Below, piece after piece: positions 1-8,053 of a DNA stretch of 64,000 nt. Below the pieces are notes generated by a model. The model had not been told where the DNA came from. It saw only the letters and a list, made by a program, of their open reading frames with translations, and ran no database searches. A program made the translations under genes and the position numbers. The number at the start of each line of letters is the position of its first letter. The stretch's first letter is position 1. Source of the DNA: Profundibacter sp033851955. Lineage in GTDB: Bacteria; Pseudomonadota; Alphaproteobacteria; Rhodobacterales; Rhodobacteraceae. The stretch covers positions 138,594-202,593 of the forward strand of contig JAWSVK010000020.1 of assembly GCA_033851955.1 (NCBI GenBank), read 5' to 3'.

Positions 1-3000
1 GTCCCAAAGCCGCCACCATGCGCATGCTCGGCGACAAGGCCAGCGCCCGCCAAGTCGCCATCGAGGCCGACGTGCCTGTGATCCCCGCCACCGATGTGTT
101 GGGCGATGACATGGGGCTGATTAAAAAACAGGCCGCCGAAGTTGGTTACCCTTTGATGCTCAAAGCCTCATGGGGCGGCGGTGGTCGCGGTATGCGTGCC
201 ATCAACAATGAGGGCGAGCTGGAAGAAAAAGTGCTAGAAGGACGCCGCGAAGCCTCTGCCGCCTTTGGCAATGACGAGGGTTATCTTGAAAAGATGATCA
301 TCCGTGCCCGCCACGTTGAAGTGCAGATTCTGGGCGACAGCCAAGGCAATATCTACCATCTCTATGAGCGTGATTGTTCAGTCCAACGCCGCAACCAAAA
401 AGTGGTTGAACGCGCCCCGGCCCCATATCTATCCGAAGAACAACGCACCGAGATTTGCGAGCTTGGCCGCAAAATCTGCCAGCACGTTGGCTATGAATGC
501 GCAGGCACGGTCGAATTTCTGATGGATATGGACACCGGCACCTTTCACTTTATCGAAGTGAACCCCCGCGTGCAGGTCGAGCACACCGTCACCGAAGAAG
601 TCACTGGCATTGACATCGTCCAGGCCCAGATCAAAATCGCCGAGGGCAAAACCTTGGTCGAGGCCACCGGCAAAGCCGACCAATCCGAGGTGCGCCTGAA
701 CGGCCACGCCCTACAGTGCCGCATCACCACGGAAGATCCGCAAAACAACTTTATCCCTGATTATGGCCGTATCACAGCCTATCGTTCAGCCACCGGCATG
801 GGCATTCGTCTGGACGGCGGCACCGCCTATGCGGGCGGCGTGATCACGCGCTACTATGACAGCCTGCTCGTGAAAATCACGGCTCACGCCCAAACCCCCA
901 CCGCCGCGATTGCGCGGATGGACCGTGCCCTGCGCGAATTCCGCGTGCGCGGCGTGTCAACCAACATCGCGTTCGTTGAAAACCTGCTGCAACACGAAAC
1001 CTTCCTAGACAACACCTACACCACCAAATTCATCGACAACACGCCAGACCTGTTCAAGTTCTCAAAACGCCGCGACCGCGCCACCAAAATCCTGACCTAT
1101 CTGGCCGATATCACCGTGAACAAACACCCCGAAACGGTTGGCCGCCCTGAACCCTCGGCCCAAGTCAAAATTCCTCTGGCCCCCGCCCCCATTGGCGAGC
1201 CGATCAAAGGCACCCGCAATCTGCTGGACGAACAAGGCCCACAGGCCGTGGCCGACTGGATGGCAGCGCAAACCCAACTGCTGTTGACCGACACCACCAT
1301 GCGTGACGGACACCAGTCGTTGCTGGCCACCCGCATGCGCTCCATCGACATGATCCGCGTAGCGCCGGCCTATGCCGCCAACATGCCACAGCTATTTTCG
1401 ATGGAATGCTGGGGCGGCGCGACCTTTGATGTGGCCTACCGGTTCTTGCAGGAATGCCCTTGGCAGCGCCTGCGTGATCTGCGCGCCAAAATGCCCAACG
1501 TGATGAGCCAAATGCTGCTGCGTGCCAGCAACGGCGTTGGCTACACCAACTACCCTGATAACGTTGTGCAAGAATTCGTGCGCCAAGCCGCCGACAGCGG
1601 CGTTGATGTGTTCCGTGTGTTTGACAGCCTGAACTGGGTTGAAAACATGCGCGTGGCGATGGATGCCGTGGTTGAGGCCAATAAGGTCTGCGAAGGCACC
1701 ATTTGTTATACCGGTGACATCCTCAACCCCGACCGCGCCAAGTATGATCTGAAATACTACGTCGCAATGGGACAAGACCTAAAGGCAGCCGGAGCGCATG
1801 TGTTGGGCCTAAAAGACATGGCGGGCCTTTTGAAGCCCGCCGCCGCCGCCGTGCTGGTTAAAGCGCTCAAACAAGAGGTCGGCCTGCCGATCCACTTCCA
1901 CACCCACGACACATCCGGCATCGCTGGCGCCACGATCCTGGCCGCCTCAGAGGCCGGCGTTGACGCGGTCGACGTGGCGATGGACGCCTTTTCCGGCGGC
2001 ACGTCACAGGCCTGTCTGGGTTCGGTGGTTGAGGCCCTGCGCCATACCCCGCGCGACACCGGCATCGACATTGGCCATGTGCGCCAAATCTCGGACTATT
2101 GGGAAGCGGTGCGCGCGCAATATGTCGCGTTCGAAAGTGGCCTCGCCGCCCCAGCGTCAGAGGTCTACCTGCATGAAATGCCCGGTGGCCAGTTCACCAA
2201 CCTAAAGGCCCAAGCCCGCTCCTTGGGTCTGGAAGAACGCTGGCACGAGGTGGCGCAAACCTATGCCGACGTAAACCAAATGTTCGGCGATATCGTCAAA
2301 GTTACGCCGTCGTCCAAAGTGGTCGGCGACATGGCCCTGATGATGGTCTCACAGGGGCTGACCCGCGATCAGGTTGAGGACCCCGAAGTGGATGTCTCGT
2401 TCCCCGACAGCGTCATCGACATGATGCGCGGCAATCTGGGCCAACCTCCCGGAGGCTTCCCACCTGCCTTTATCAATAAGGTTCTGAAAGGCGACAAACC
2501 CGACACAAGCCGCCCCGGTGCACACCTGAAACCCGTTGATCTGGAAGCGATGCGCAGCGCGCTCTCGAAAGAACTCGACGGTTTCAAAATCGACAATGAG
2601 GACCTGAACGGATACCTGATGTACCCCAAAGTGTTCCTCGATTACATGGGGCGTCACCGCCAATACGGCCCCGTGCGTACCCTGCCAACCCGCGCGTTTT
2701 TCTATGGCATGGAAGCGGGCGAAGAGATCACCGCCGAAATTGACCCCGGCAAAACTCTGGAAATCCGCATGTTGGCGATTGGTGAAACCAATGTGGATGG
2801 CGATGTTAAGGTGTTCTTTGAACTCAACGGCCAACCCCGCAGTATCCGCGTGCCAAACCGCCTGATCAAATCGCAAACCGTTCAGCGCCCCAAGGCCGAA
2901 CAAGGCAACGCTGATCACATCGGAGCACCCATGCCGGGTGTGGTGGCCACGGTCGCAGTTACGACAGGCCAAAAGATACTCGAAGGCGACTTGCTTTTGA

Positions 3001-3122
3001 CCATTGAAGCGATGAAAATGGAAACCGGCATCCACGCCGAACGCGACGCGATTGTTAAAGCGGTGCATGTGCAAGCGGGTGGCCAAATCGACGCCAAAGA
3101 CCTGATGGTGGAATTGGAGTAA
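1..3122 (+). CDS. pyc: Pyruvate carboxylase, 5' end outside window
   Basis: This is a biotin enzyme that carboxylates pyruvate to oxaloacetate with ATP and bicarbonate, an anaplerotic step in the cytoplasm. The reading frame is open from the first bases of the window, so the ATG at 18 is internal; compared with the usual length of about 1,145 residues roughly 100 N-terminal residues are missing. What remains runs in the usual order: the ATP-grasp biotin carboxylase domain (with EVNPRVQVEH near residue 180), the carboxyltransferase domain starting around residue 420 (DTTMRDGHQS, then a metal-site HFHTHD), and the C-terminal biotinyl domain with EAMKMET. The biotinylated lysine codon is 3015-3017. 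The single-chain BC-CT-BCCP order identifies pyruvate carboxylase rather than acetyl- or propionyl-CoA carboxylase subunits. Confidence 0.97.
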   Translation, partial: PKAATMRMLGDKASARQVAIEADVPVIPATDVLGDDMGLIKKQAAEVGYPLMLKASWGGGGRGMRAINNEGELEEKVLEGRREASAAFGNDEGYLEKMIIRARHVEVQILGDSQGNIYHLYERDCSVQRRNQKVVERAPAPYLSEEQRTEICELGRKICQHVGYECAGTVEFLMDMDTGTFHFIEVNPRVQVEHTVTEEVTGIDIVQAQIKIAEGKTLVEATGKADQSEVRLNGHALQCRITTEDPQNNFIPDYGRITAYRSATGMGIRLDGGTAYAGGVITRYYDSLLVKITAHAQTPTAAIARMDRALREFRVRGVSTNIAFVENLLQHETFLDNTYTTKFIDNTPDLFKFSKRRDRATKILTYLADITVNKHPETVGRPEPSAQVKIPLAPAPIGEPIKGTRNLLDEQGPQAVADWMAAQTQLLLTDTTMRDGHQSLLATRMRSIDMIRVAPAYAANMPQLFSMECWGGATFDVAYRFLQECPWQRLRDLRAKMPNVMSQMLLRASNGVGYTNYPDNVVQEFVRQAADSGVDVFRVFDSLNWVENMRVAMDAVVEANKVCEGTICYTGDILNPDRAKYDLKYYVAMGQDLKAAGAHVLGLKDMAGLLKPAAAAVLVKALKQEVGLPIHFHTHDTSGIAGATILAASEAGVDAVDVAMDAFSGGTSQACLGSVVEALRHTPRDTGIDIGHVRQISDYWEAVRAQYVAFESGLAAPASEVYLHEMPGGQFTNLKAQARSLGLEERWHEVAQTYADVNQMFGDIVKVTPSSKVVGDMALMMVSQGLTRDQVEDPEVDVSFPDSVIDMMRGNLGQPPGGFPPAFINKVLKGDKPDTSRPGAHLKPVDLEAMRSALSKELDGFKIDNEDLNGYLMYPKVFLDYMGRHRQYGPVRTLPTRAFFYGMEAGEEITAEIDPGKTLEIRMLAIGETNVDGDVKVFFELNGQPRSIRVPNRLIKSQTVQRPKAEQGNADHIGAPMPGVVATVAVTTGQKILEGDLLLTIEAMKMETGIHAERDAIVKAVHVQAGGQIDAKDLMVELE

Positions 3123-3156
3123 CCTTACACGCTCAACAGCGTCTTACAGTTTTTCA

Positions 3157-3657
3157 CTATAGGCCATCAAATAAGCGAGATACGAGTTCCTCAACACTTG
3201 GGATGATTTCAAATTTTCCTTTGGTAAGGACCCGCAGGCCTTCGCGAGTTTTTTTAACGCCCGATGCATCGGCCTTAGTGTGCTTGGCAATCCGATTTCC
3301 TAAAGATGGCATCCCTTGGCCATATTGAGCCCCGAACCAAAGAAATTTCGTGAACTCAAGAGTTTCAGCGTCAAAGAAAAACCAAATGACACACCCATTC
3401 GGCTTTCCCGCCAAAGCCGTATTAATATTCACTTTCGCAATTTTAGCACCTTCATAACTAGATTTCAGTTGGATATGACGCATCATCCCGCGCGCCTCAC
3501 AAACAACATCATACCCACTGGCATCTGTGGTCGCATGTAACACCTCGAAATCATGGCAAGCCTGCCGCCACAAAACTTTCATGATTTCAGAAAGCATACA
3601 ATGCTCCATCATCTTCTCGCGAAGAGACGAATGAATAAAATGCTTGCTGTGAGGCAT
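3157..3657 (-). CDS. Conserved hypothetical protein, likely PD-(D/E)XK nuclease fold
   Basis: A 166-residue soluble protein, AT-richer than its neighbours. Around residues 48-66 it reads GYDVV, then about a dozen residues, then HIQLKSS: an acidic residue followed by a Q-x-K strand, as in the PD-(D/E)XK nuclease fold and the DUF4365-like group. A second conserved-looking stretch is AKHTKADASGVK near residue 125. It resembles a small family seen scattered in alphaproteobacteria, but its substrate is unknown and catalysis is only inferred from the motif. The start has a GGGAGAG ribosome site. It lies antisense between pyruvate carboxylase and a strong forward terminator, so it looks inserted there. 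It could be a lone restriction-type or repair nuclease; no methyltransferase partner is adjacent. Confidence 0.75.
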   Translation of the reverse strand: MPHSKHFIHSSLREKMMEHCMLSEIMKVLWRQACHDFEVLHATTDASGYDVVCEARGMMRHIQLKSSYEGAKIAKVNINTALAGKPNGCVIWFFFDAETLEFTKFLWFGAQYGQGMPSLGNRIAKHTKADASGVKKTREGLRVLTKGKFEIIPSVEELVSRLFDGL

Positions 3658-3679
3658 ATAAACTCTCCCGATATAGCTC

Positions 3680-3714
3680 TTTTTCTTCTTTTCCTAAATA
3701 TCTGCGCCGCAGGC
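3680..3714 (+). repeat. Dispersed intergenic repeat, copy 1 (diverged)
   Basis: A T-rich stretch, then CTAAATATCTGCGCCGCAGGC. It matches the family at 27861, 29767 and 43008. It sits just before the terminator at 3793, as expected of a 3'-end element for a forward gene, although an antisense gene now separates it from pyruvate carboxylase. Confidence 0.6.
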
Positions 3715-3792
3715 AAGAGGTCACTCACATCACTTAATGCTGGCATGCTGTATCAACCATCGCCGCCAAATGCACCAATCAAACAAACCGGT

Positions 3793-3823
3793 AAAGGCAA
3801 GGCGCAAGCCTTGCCTTTTCATT
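3793..3823 (+). terminator. Rho-independent terminator
   Basis: An 11-bp perfect stem, AAAGGCAAGGC paired with GCCTTGCCTTT around a GCAA loop, followed by TTC and ATTTT. Its orientation fits a forward transcript. The only forward gene upstream is pyruvate carboxylase, ending 670 bp earlier. Confidence 0.8.
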
Positions 3824-3876
3824 TTGACAACCTCTAACGCTTGGGCGATGTTGGCCCTCAAACAGGAGCGAACAAA

Positions 3877-4266
3877 ATGGCAATCTCAATCACCCCTCTT
3901 TATGCGGGCCTCTTAGGTCTGCTTTTCATCTTTCTCAGCTATCGCGTGATCATCGTGCGGCGTGGCCAACGCATTTCATTGGGCGACGGCGAAAGCTCTG
4001 ACATGGCCTATCGCATCCGTGCTCAAGCCAACTGCGCAGAATATGTGCCAATTGGCTTGATCCTGCTGGCAATGGCCGAAATCCAGGGCGCTCCATTTTG
4101 GGTGGTGCATCTACTGGGTCTGATGTTGCTGACAGGCCGCCTGATCCATGGCTGGGCCCTGAGCCAACGCCCCCAAAACCTAAAGGGCCGCACCTACGGT
4201 ATGATGCTGACATTGATGATGCTCATGCTCAGCTCGATCACCAACATCGGCCATGCACTCTTTTAG
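3877..4266 (+). CDS. MAPEG family membrane protein
   Basis: A 129-residue inner-membrane protein with about four hydrophobic segments, starting at the ATG behind CAGGAGCG (an upstream TTG in the same frame lacks this signal). The sequence after the first helix (RRGQRISLGDGE, then RAQANCAEYVPIGLILL) matches the MAPEG family, which includes microsomal glutathione transferase-like proteins; the segment RAQANCAEY holds the conserved Arg and Asn-x-x-Glu positions involved in glutathione binding in that family. A role in glutathione-dependent detoxification is therefore plausible but not proven for bacterial members. It ends 32 bp before a convergent membrane protein gene. Confidence 0.85.
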   Translation: MAISITPLYAGLLGLLFIFLSYRVIIVRRGQRISLGDGESSDMAYRIRAQANCAEYVPIGLILLAMAEIQGAPFWVVHLLGLMLLTGRLIHGWALSQRPQNLKGRTYGMMLTLMMLMLSSITNIGHALF

Positions 4267-4297
4267 GGGCTGTGTATCAACCACGCGATTACGTCGC

Positions 4298-4888
4298 CTA
4301 ACGGCGGCGTAAAAACCATTCTGCCACGATCAGATTTGGCACCCAACACATCCACGCGAGGTAAACCGAAGCCTCGGTGTAGCTGAACCCAGCCCCCATA
4401 AACCCCAGCAAATATAGCCGCAATGTAACGGCCGCAAATGTCAGCGCGAATGAACGGATCATCCAGCGCTTGTGCTCGGCAATCCGCCGCGCCCGCGCCA
4501 AACGCACCGCGTTGAACGTGACACCAATCCAAAAGATCGCCAACAAAGCGAACCCGACGCCCGCCACAGGCCCACCCGCAACGCCCAGCGCAACAACGAA
4601 CCCGGCCACGCCAGCAATCAAAATTGAGACAGCATAGCTGCGGCCAATCCAGCGATGAACCACTGGATATTTTGCGCGAAACCCCGCGAAAAACTGAACG
4701 GCCCCCAGCGCCAGCGCCGCAGAGGCCCCCCAGATATGCAGCACAAAGGCCCACCAACGCTGATCCACATGCCCCGACATTTCGCCAAAAGAAAGTCGCA
4801 GACCCAGTGGGATGACCCTAAAGGTCGCTAGCGCCACAAGGACACTAAACCCAGCCATAATCCAGATTGGCAATTGAGATTTAGACAT
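4298..4888 (-). CDS. DUF2306 membrane protein
   Basis: A 196-residue protein with about six hydrophobic helices. The pattern of HIWGASAALALGAVQFF, then HRWIGRSYA, and later EHKRWMIRSFAL, is typical of DUF2306 proteins, whose conserved histidines suggest a heme- or cytochrome b561-like membrane protein of unknown role. I place the start at the internal ATG because GGAG lies five bases ahead of it; the ATG 15 bp upstream has no such site. Two identical palindromic operators lie immediately upstream and a TetR regulator is divergent, so this gene is very probably the regulator's target. Confidence 0.8.
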   Translation of the reverse strand: MSKSQLPIWIMAGFSVLVALATFRVIPLGLRLSFGEMSGHVDQRWWAFVLHIWGASAALALGAVQFFAGFRAKYPVVHRWIGRSYAVSILIAGVAGFVVALGVAGGPVAGVGFALLAIFWIGVTFNAVRLARARRIAEHKRWMIRSFALTFAAVTLRLYLLGFMGAGFSYTEASVYLAWMCWVPNLIVAEWFLRRR

Positions 4889-4907
4889 AACGGCTCCATT
4901 CATGATT

Positions 4908-4956
4908 TTGACACTGTCAAGTTTTCATAATTACGATTAGAAGTTGACACTGTCAA
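4908..4956. promoter_or_regulatory. Two identical palindromic operators between DUF2306 gene and tetR
   Basis: The 13-bp palindrome TTGACACTGTCAA (TTGACA-C-TGTCAA) occurs at 4908-4920 and again at 4944-4956, with 36 bp between equivalent positions. Both lie in the divergent gap between a TetR-family gene and its neighbour, the usual site for TetR autoregulation. The TTGACA half could also serve as a -35 element, so binding would block polymerase directly. Confidence 0.75.
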
Positions 4957-4977
4957 GATGAATGTTACCCTACCCAA

Positions 4978-5592
4978 ATGACCGACAAACAACGTCCCCA
5001 CCACCACGGCAATCTGCGCGAAGCCCTGATCACCGCTGGACTTGATCTAATGGAAGAAGGCGGACCAGACGCCCTGACATTGCGCAAATGTGCCAAACGC
5101 GCTGGCGTGTCCCACGCCGCACCAGCCCATCATTTCAACGGCCTCATCAGCCTACAGGCCGCAATCATTGCCCGTGGTCATCAAAAATTTGCAGACTCAA
5201 TGCACCACGCCGCCCAACAGGCCGCCCCCTGCCCACAGGCCCAGTTGAACGCGATTTGCGCAGGCTATATCGACTTTGCCCGCAACCACAGCGCCGTTTT
5301 CAAATTTATGTTCCTGCCCCATGATGTCGCCATGGATTCCCTCGATGCCACCACCCAACAAGAGCTGATCCGCGACTCGCAGGCCTCCTACCAAATCCTG
5401 CGCAACGCCTGCACCCCGTTTGAACACAACGACTCCGTTGGGGTCAGCACCGAAATCATGGTCTGGTCGCTGGTGCATGGTTACGCAATGCTGTTTTCCA
5501 GCCCCGACAAAACCGAGACCCCGTCAGGGCCGATCCCAGAATTCAGCCAAATCCTGCCAAAACTAAAATTGAAAACCGAACCCGCCCCATAG
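4978..5592 (+). CDS. TetR/AcrR family transcriptional regulator
   Basis: A 204-residue regulator. The N-terminal helix-turn-helix is clear (residues 10-55: LREALITAGLDLMEEGG, then LTLRKCAKRAGVSHAAPAHHF), followed by a ligand-binding domain that ends in the WHG-like form WSLVHGYAML, typical of the TetR_C_13/WHG subgroup. It should repress the divergent DUF2306 gene and itself through the two palindromes at 4908-4956. The ligand is unknown. The start at 4978 leaves a very short leader after the second operator and has only a weak ribosome site. Confidence 0.9.
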   Translation: MTDKQRPHHHGNLREALITAGLDLMEEGGPDALTLRKCAKRAGVSHAAPAHHFNGLISLQAAIIARGHQKFADSMHHAAQQAAPCPQAQLNAICAGYIDFARNHSAVFKFMFLPHDVAMDSLDATTQQELIRDSQASYQILRNACTPFEHNDSVGVSTEIMVWSLVHGYAMLFSSPDKTETPSGPIPEFSQILPKLKLKTEPAP

Positions 5593-5626
5593 GCCAAACT
5601 ATTTTGCAATTGGCCGCATTTTACCC

Positions 5627-5654
5627 TTGCGGCCCGTCAAACCGTCGCTATATA
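5627..5654 (+). promoter_or_regulatory. Putative promoter of tRNA-Gly
   Basis: TTGCGG at 5627 and TATATA at 5649 with a 16-bp spacer; the tRNA begins 20 bp after the -10 element. Confidence 0.5.
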
Positions 5655-5674
5655 TCGCCAGACCATTTGGTTAA

Positions 5675-5749
5675 GCGGGCGTAGCTCAGGGGTAGAGCAT
5701 AACCTTGCCAAGGTTAGGGTCGAGAGTTCGAATCTCTTCGCCCGCTCCA
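5675..5749 (+). tRNA. tRNA-Gly (GCC)
   Basis: A complete cloverleaf: acceptor GCGGGCG paired with CGCCCGC, D arm with AGCTCAGGGGTAGAGC, anticodon loop TTGCCAA (anticodon GCC), T arm with GTTCGAATC, discriminator T and an encoded CCA end. A terminator hairpin follows at 5781. Confidence 0.97.
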
Positions 5750-5780
5750 AATGGCCCAACGCTCTAGGTTGGTTACGATA

Positions 5781-5803
5781 GGGTCGCCCACCGGCGACCC
5801 TTT
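5781..5803 (+). terminator. Terminator of tRNA-Gly transcript
   Basis: An 8-bp stem GGGTCGCC paired with GGCGACCC around CACC, followed by TTTGTCGTTTT. The rest of the gap up to 6070 shows no coding signal that I can support. Confidence 0.65.
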
Positions 5804-6070
5804 GTCGTTTTACGCCTGTCGCTTTGGTTTGCCGCTTCAGGGATCGCCAAATACAGCGCTAAACTATTTCGGCGTCCCCAGCCTTCTCTGCTTTCAGCCA
5901 TACAGCCCTTGACCGGAGAAGAAGCAAATCGAAACACTTGGCTAGAACATTTTAGCAACACTAACCACGGCTATGTTTTGTTACTGTTGTGGGAATCAAC
6001 CACCCAGCCTACTGAGCGCATCATCGGACATTTAGTCCCATTCGCAATGCGAGCCAAAGGAGGGCAACAC

Positions 6071-6115
6071 ATGAACAGTCAGATCGTTACCCTCAACGGG
6101 CACATCACCGCCTAA
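6071..6115 (+). CDS. Possible leader peptide upstream of rtcB
   Basis: A 14-codon ORF, MNSQIVTLNGHITA, behind a near-perfect ribosome site (AAAGGAGGG at 6056-6064, seven bases from the ATG). It stops 77 bp before the likely rtcB start, is in a different frame, and is followed at once by two small hairpins. A strong ribosome site on so short an ORF suggests a translated leader with a regulatory role; it could also be the remnant of a displaced gene start. Nothing in the peptide itself indicates a function. Confidence 0.4.
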   Translation: MNSQIVTLNGHITA

Positions 6116-6116
6116 G

Positions 6117-6160
6117 TCAGCTTTGCTGATCAGGTGTGATTCTACGGGCCGTTTGGCCGT
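6117..6160 (+). promoter_or_regulatory. Tandem hairpins in rtcB leader
   Basis: TCAGC-TTT-GCTGA at 6117-6129, directly after the leader ORF stop, and ACGG(G)CC-GTTT-GGCCGT at 6144-6160. Neither is followed by a T run, so they are more likely to act on translation or RNA stability than as terminators. The regulatory role is inferred. Confidence 0.3.
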
Positions 6161-6192
6161 ACAAAACATTACGAACATGGGACCATATTCAC

Positions 6193-7317
6193 ATGGGCAA
6201 TCCAGATATGGATGACCGCTTACCTGCAATGCAGGCAAGCGCGATCATCAAGCAATTCTACACGACGAACGCATGGGTCGACACCCGCGCGCAAGATCAA
6301 CTTCAACATGTCGCCACCTGGCAAGGCGTCACAAAAATCGCTGCATTCCCTGATTTACACCCAGGTAAATATGGCCCTGTGGGCTGTGCTGTCCTAGCGG
6401 ATCGCATTTACCCGCAACTGATTGGCAACGATATCGGCTGTGGCATGAGCCTGTTTCAGCTGGATTTGCCTTTGCGCAAATTCAAAGTGGAAAAAGCGGT
6501 AAGGCGTATGCGCGCACTTGGCGAACCCGTCGACTATGAACAGGCCGACAGGCTTGAGGCGATCAACCTAAGCGGCGATCTTTTCCCGAATGCGCTGGGA
6601 ACCATCGGCGGTGGGAACCACTTTTGCGAGGTCCAAACCTTGATCGAACCCTTGGACGGGTGCGATTTGGACACTCAGGCCCTCTATTTATTGGTCCATT
6701 CAGGATCACGAGGGCTAGGAGAAGCCACGCTTGGTGCACTCCCGTCGGGTGCCTTTCAGGGGCTGCTGACAGATCACGCCGATGCCTATATCAAAGGCCA
6801 CAATCAGGCCGTTGCATGGGCAAAGTTAAACCGCCAAATCATCGCAGAGCGAGCTGCGGATGCCTTAAGGGGGGAACTTCGTCTCATAACGGATGCACCG
6901 CACAACATATTGATGGCAACAGACGCAGGTTGGTTGCACCGCAAAGGTGCTGCTGTTGCCAAGGCATTGGTTCCGGTTGCGGGGTCGCGGGCCACCTCCA
7001 GCTATCTTGTGACACCCCTTGACCCAGAGGATGCGCTGCACTCCTTGGCGCATGGTGCTGGTCGGCGCTATGATCGGTCCTCCATGCATGGTCGGGTCCG
7101 TGGCAAACGATCGGATATTGAGGCCATGCAACGCACCCCGTTTGGCGGCCGTATTATCTGCGAAGATCGCAACCTCATGATCGAGGAAGCACCGCATGCC
7201 TACAAATCCGCAGGTGATGTCGTGGCAGACCTTGAGGCAACAGGCGTGGCCACTAAAGTAGCAAAATTGAACCCCCTCCTGACATTCAAAAAGGCCCGTA
7301 AGGAGGCAAAAAGATGA
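6193..7317 (+). CDS. rtcB: RNA ligase RtcB, PrfH-associated type (RtcB2-like)
   Basis: A 374-residue RNA-splicing ligase that joins 3'-phosphate (or 2',3'-cyclic phosphate) and 5'-OH RNA ends with GTP and Mn2+. Family motifs in order: FPDLHPGK, NDIGCGM (metal-binding Cys), GGGNHFCEVQ, VHSGSRGLG, and SLAHGAGRRYDRSSMHGR holding the guanylylated histidine. It is shorter than archaeal and E. coli RtcB, as expected for the form paired with PrfH. Its stop overlaps the prfH start by 4 bp (ATGA), so the two are translationally coupled. An upstream GTG at 6136 is possible, but the ATG at 6193 matches the expected N-terminus better. In the known RtcB2-PrfH pair the ligase reseals 16S rRNA cut in the decoding centre. 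Confidence 0.92.
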   Translation: MGNPDMDDRLPAMQASAIIKQFYTTNAWVDTRAQDQLQHVATWQGVTKIAAFPDLHPGKYGPVGCAVLADRIYPQLIGNDIGCGMSLFQLDLPLRKFKVEKAVRRMRALGEPVDYEQADRLEAINLSGDLFPNALGTIGGGNHFCEVQTLIEPLDGCDLDTQALYLLVHSGSRGLGEATLGALPSGAFQGLLTDHADAYIKGHNQAVAWAKLNRQIIAERAADALRGELRLITDAPHNILMATDAGWLHRKGAAVAKALVPVAGSRATSSYLVTPLDPEDALHSLAHGAGRRYDRSSMHGRVRGKRSDIEAMQRTPFGGRIICEDRNLMIEEAPHAYKSAGDVVADLEATGVATKVAKLNPLLTFKKARKEAKR

Positions 7318-7958
7318 GCGCATCAACACAAGTCTCACTGCTTGTAACCGCAGGTGATGGCCCCTCAGAATGCCACCAGGCAGTCGGCATGATACTGGAC
7401 CGGATGACAGAGGAGGCAATTTTTTACGGCGTGGCGCTGGCAGTCCACCGAACACCCGCCCCACATGGCCCCAAGTCAGCGGTCGTCGTTGTCCACGGCG
7501 AAATGCGCCACGCCTTTGCCAAAGCGTGGCACGGTACAATCCAATGGAAGATGAAAAGCGTGATGCGACGTCACCACAAGCGCAGCAACTGGTTTGTTGG
7601 CGTCTTCGCCTTGGCCCCGGCCCCTCAATCGTTGAGTGTCATCAGCCTAAATGACGTTGTTTTTTCTACACTTCGGGCTGGCGGCCCGGGCGGGCAGCAT
7701 CAAAACACAACCGACAGTGCTGTTCGCGCTGTCCACAAACCCACGGGGCTAACGGTGGTTGCCCGTGATGCCAGATCACAGCATCGCAACAAAGTCTTGG
7801 CACTGGAACGGTTGCAAAGCTTGGCAGATGCCCAAATGGCAGCGGATCAAGAGCAACGTAAAAGCAGCCAAAACCAACTTCATCACGCTCTGGAGCGAGG
7901 CAACCCGCTGCGCAGGTTCAGTGGCACAGCCTTTAAAGAGGAGAACAAAGCGCAATAG
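7314..7958 (+). CDS. prfH: Peptide chain release factor homologue PrfH
   Basis: A 214-residue class-I release factor homologue. The peptidyl-tRNA hydrolysis motif lies in AGGPGGQHQNTTDSAVR, followed by the basic stretch RDARSQHRNK seen in RF domain 3. It lacks the full N-terminal domain and the stop-codon-recognition domain of RF1/RF2. In PrfH the remaining N-terminal part instead recognises ribosomes whose 16S decoding centre has been cut, releasing the stalled peptide so RtcB can repair the RNA. The 4-bp overlap with rtcB supports that function here. It ends before a long GC-rich hairpin at 7972. Confidence 0.92.
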   Translation: MSASTQVSLLVTAGDGPSECHQAVGMILDRMTEEAIFYGVALAVHRTPAPHGPKSAVVVVHGEMRHAFAKAWHGTIQWKMKSVMRRHHKRSNWFVGVFALAPAPQSLSVISLNDVVFSTLRAGGPGGQHQNTTDSAVRAVHKPTGLTVVARDARSQHRNKVLALERLQSLADAQMAADQEQRKSSQNQLHHALERGNPLRRFSGTAFKEENKAQ

Positions 7959-7971
7959 AGATTGCTAAGCA

Positions 7972-8017
7972 CCTATGCCCACACCCCTAGCATACCTATG
8001 GCTGGGGGGGGCATAGG
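7972..8017. terminator. Long hairpin between prfH and a convergent gene
   Basis: CCTATGCCC at 7972 pairs with GGGCATAGG at 8009, and the inner CCCCTAGC can pair with GGCTGGGG. It lies in the convergent gap after prfH. No T run follows on either strand, so termination is probable from position only. Confidence 0.4.
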
Positions 8018-8053
8018 CTTATGTGCTCCAACACCCGCGCCCAGTTGGCCGGC

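Noticed and set aside
2349..3086. 245-codon minus-strand ORF inside pyruvate carboxylase
   Set aside because: Composition mirrors the sense gene and no domain is visible; typical of a shadow in GC-rich coding DNA.
5675..8017. Genomic island using tRNA-Gly as attachment site, carrying rtcB-prfH
   Set aside because: No integrase gene and no second copy of the tRNA 3' end were seen downstream, so tRNA-linked integration is not supported.
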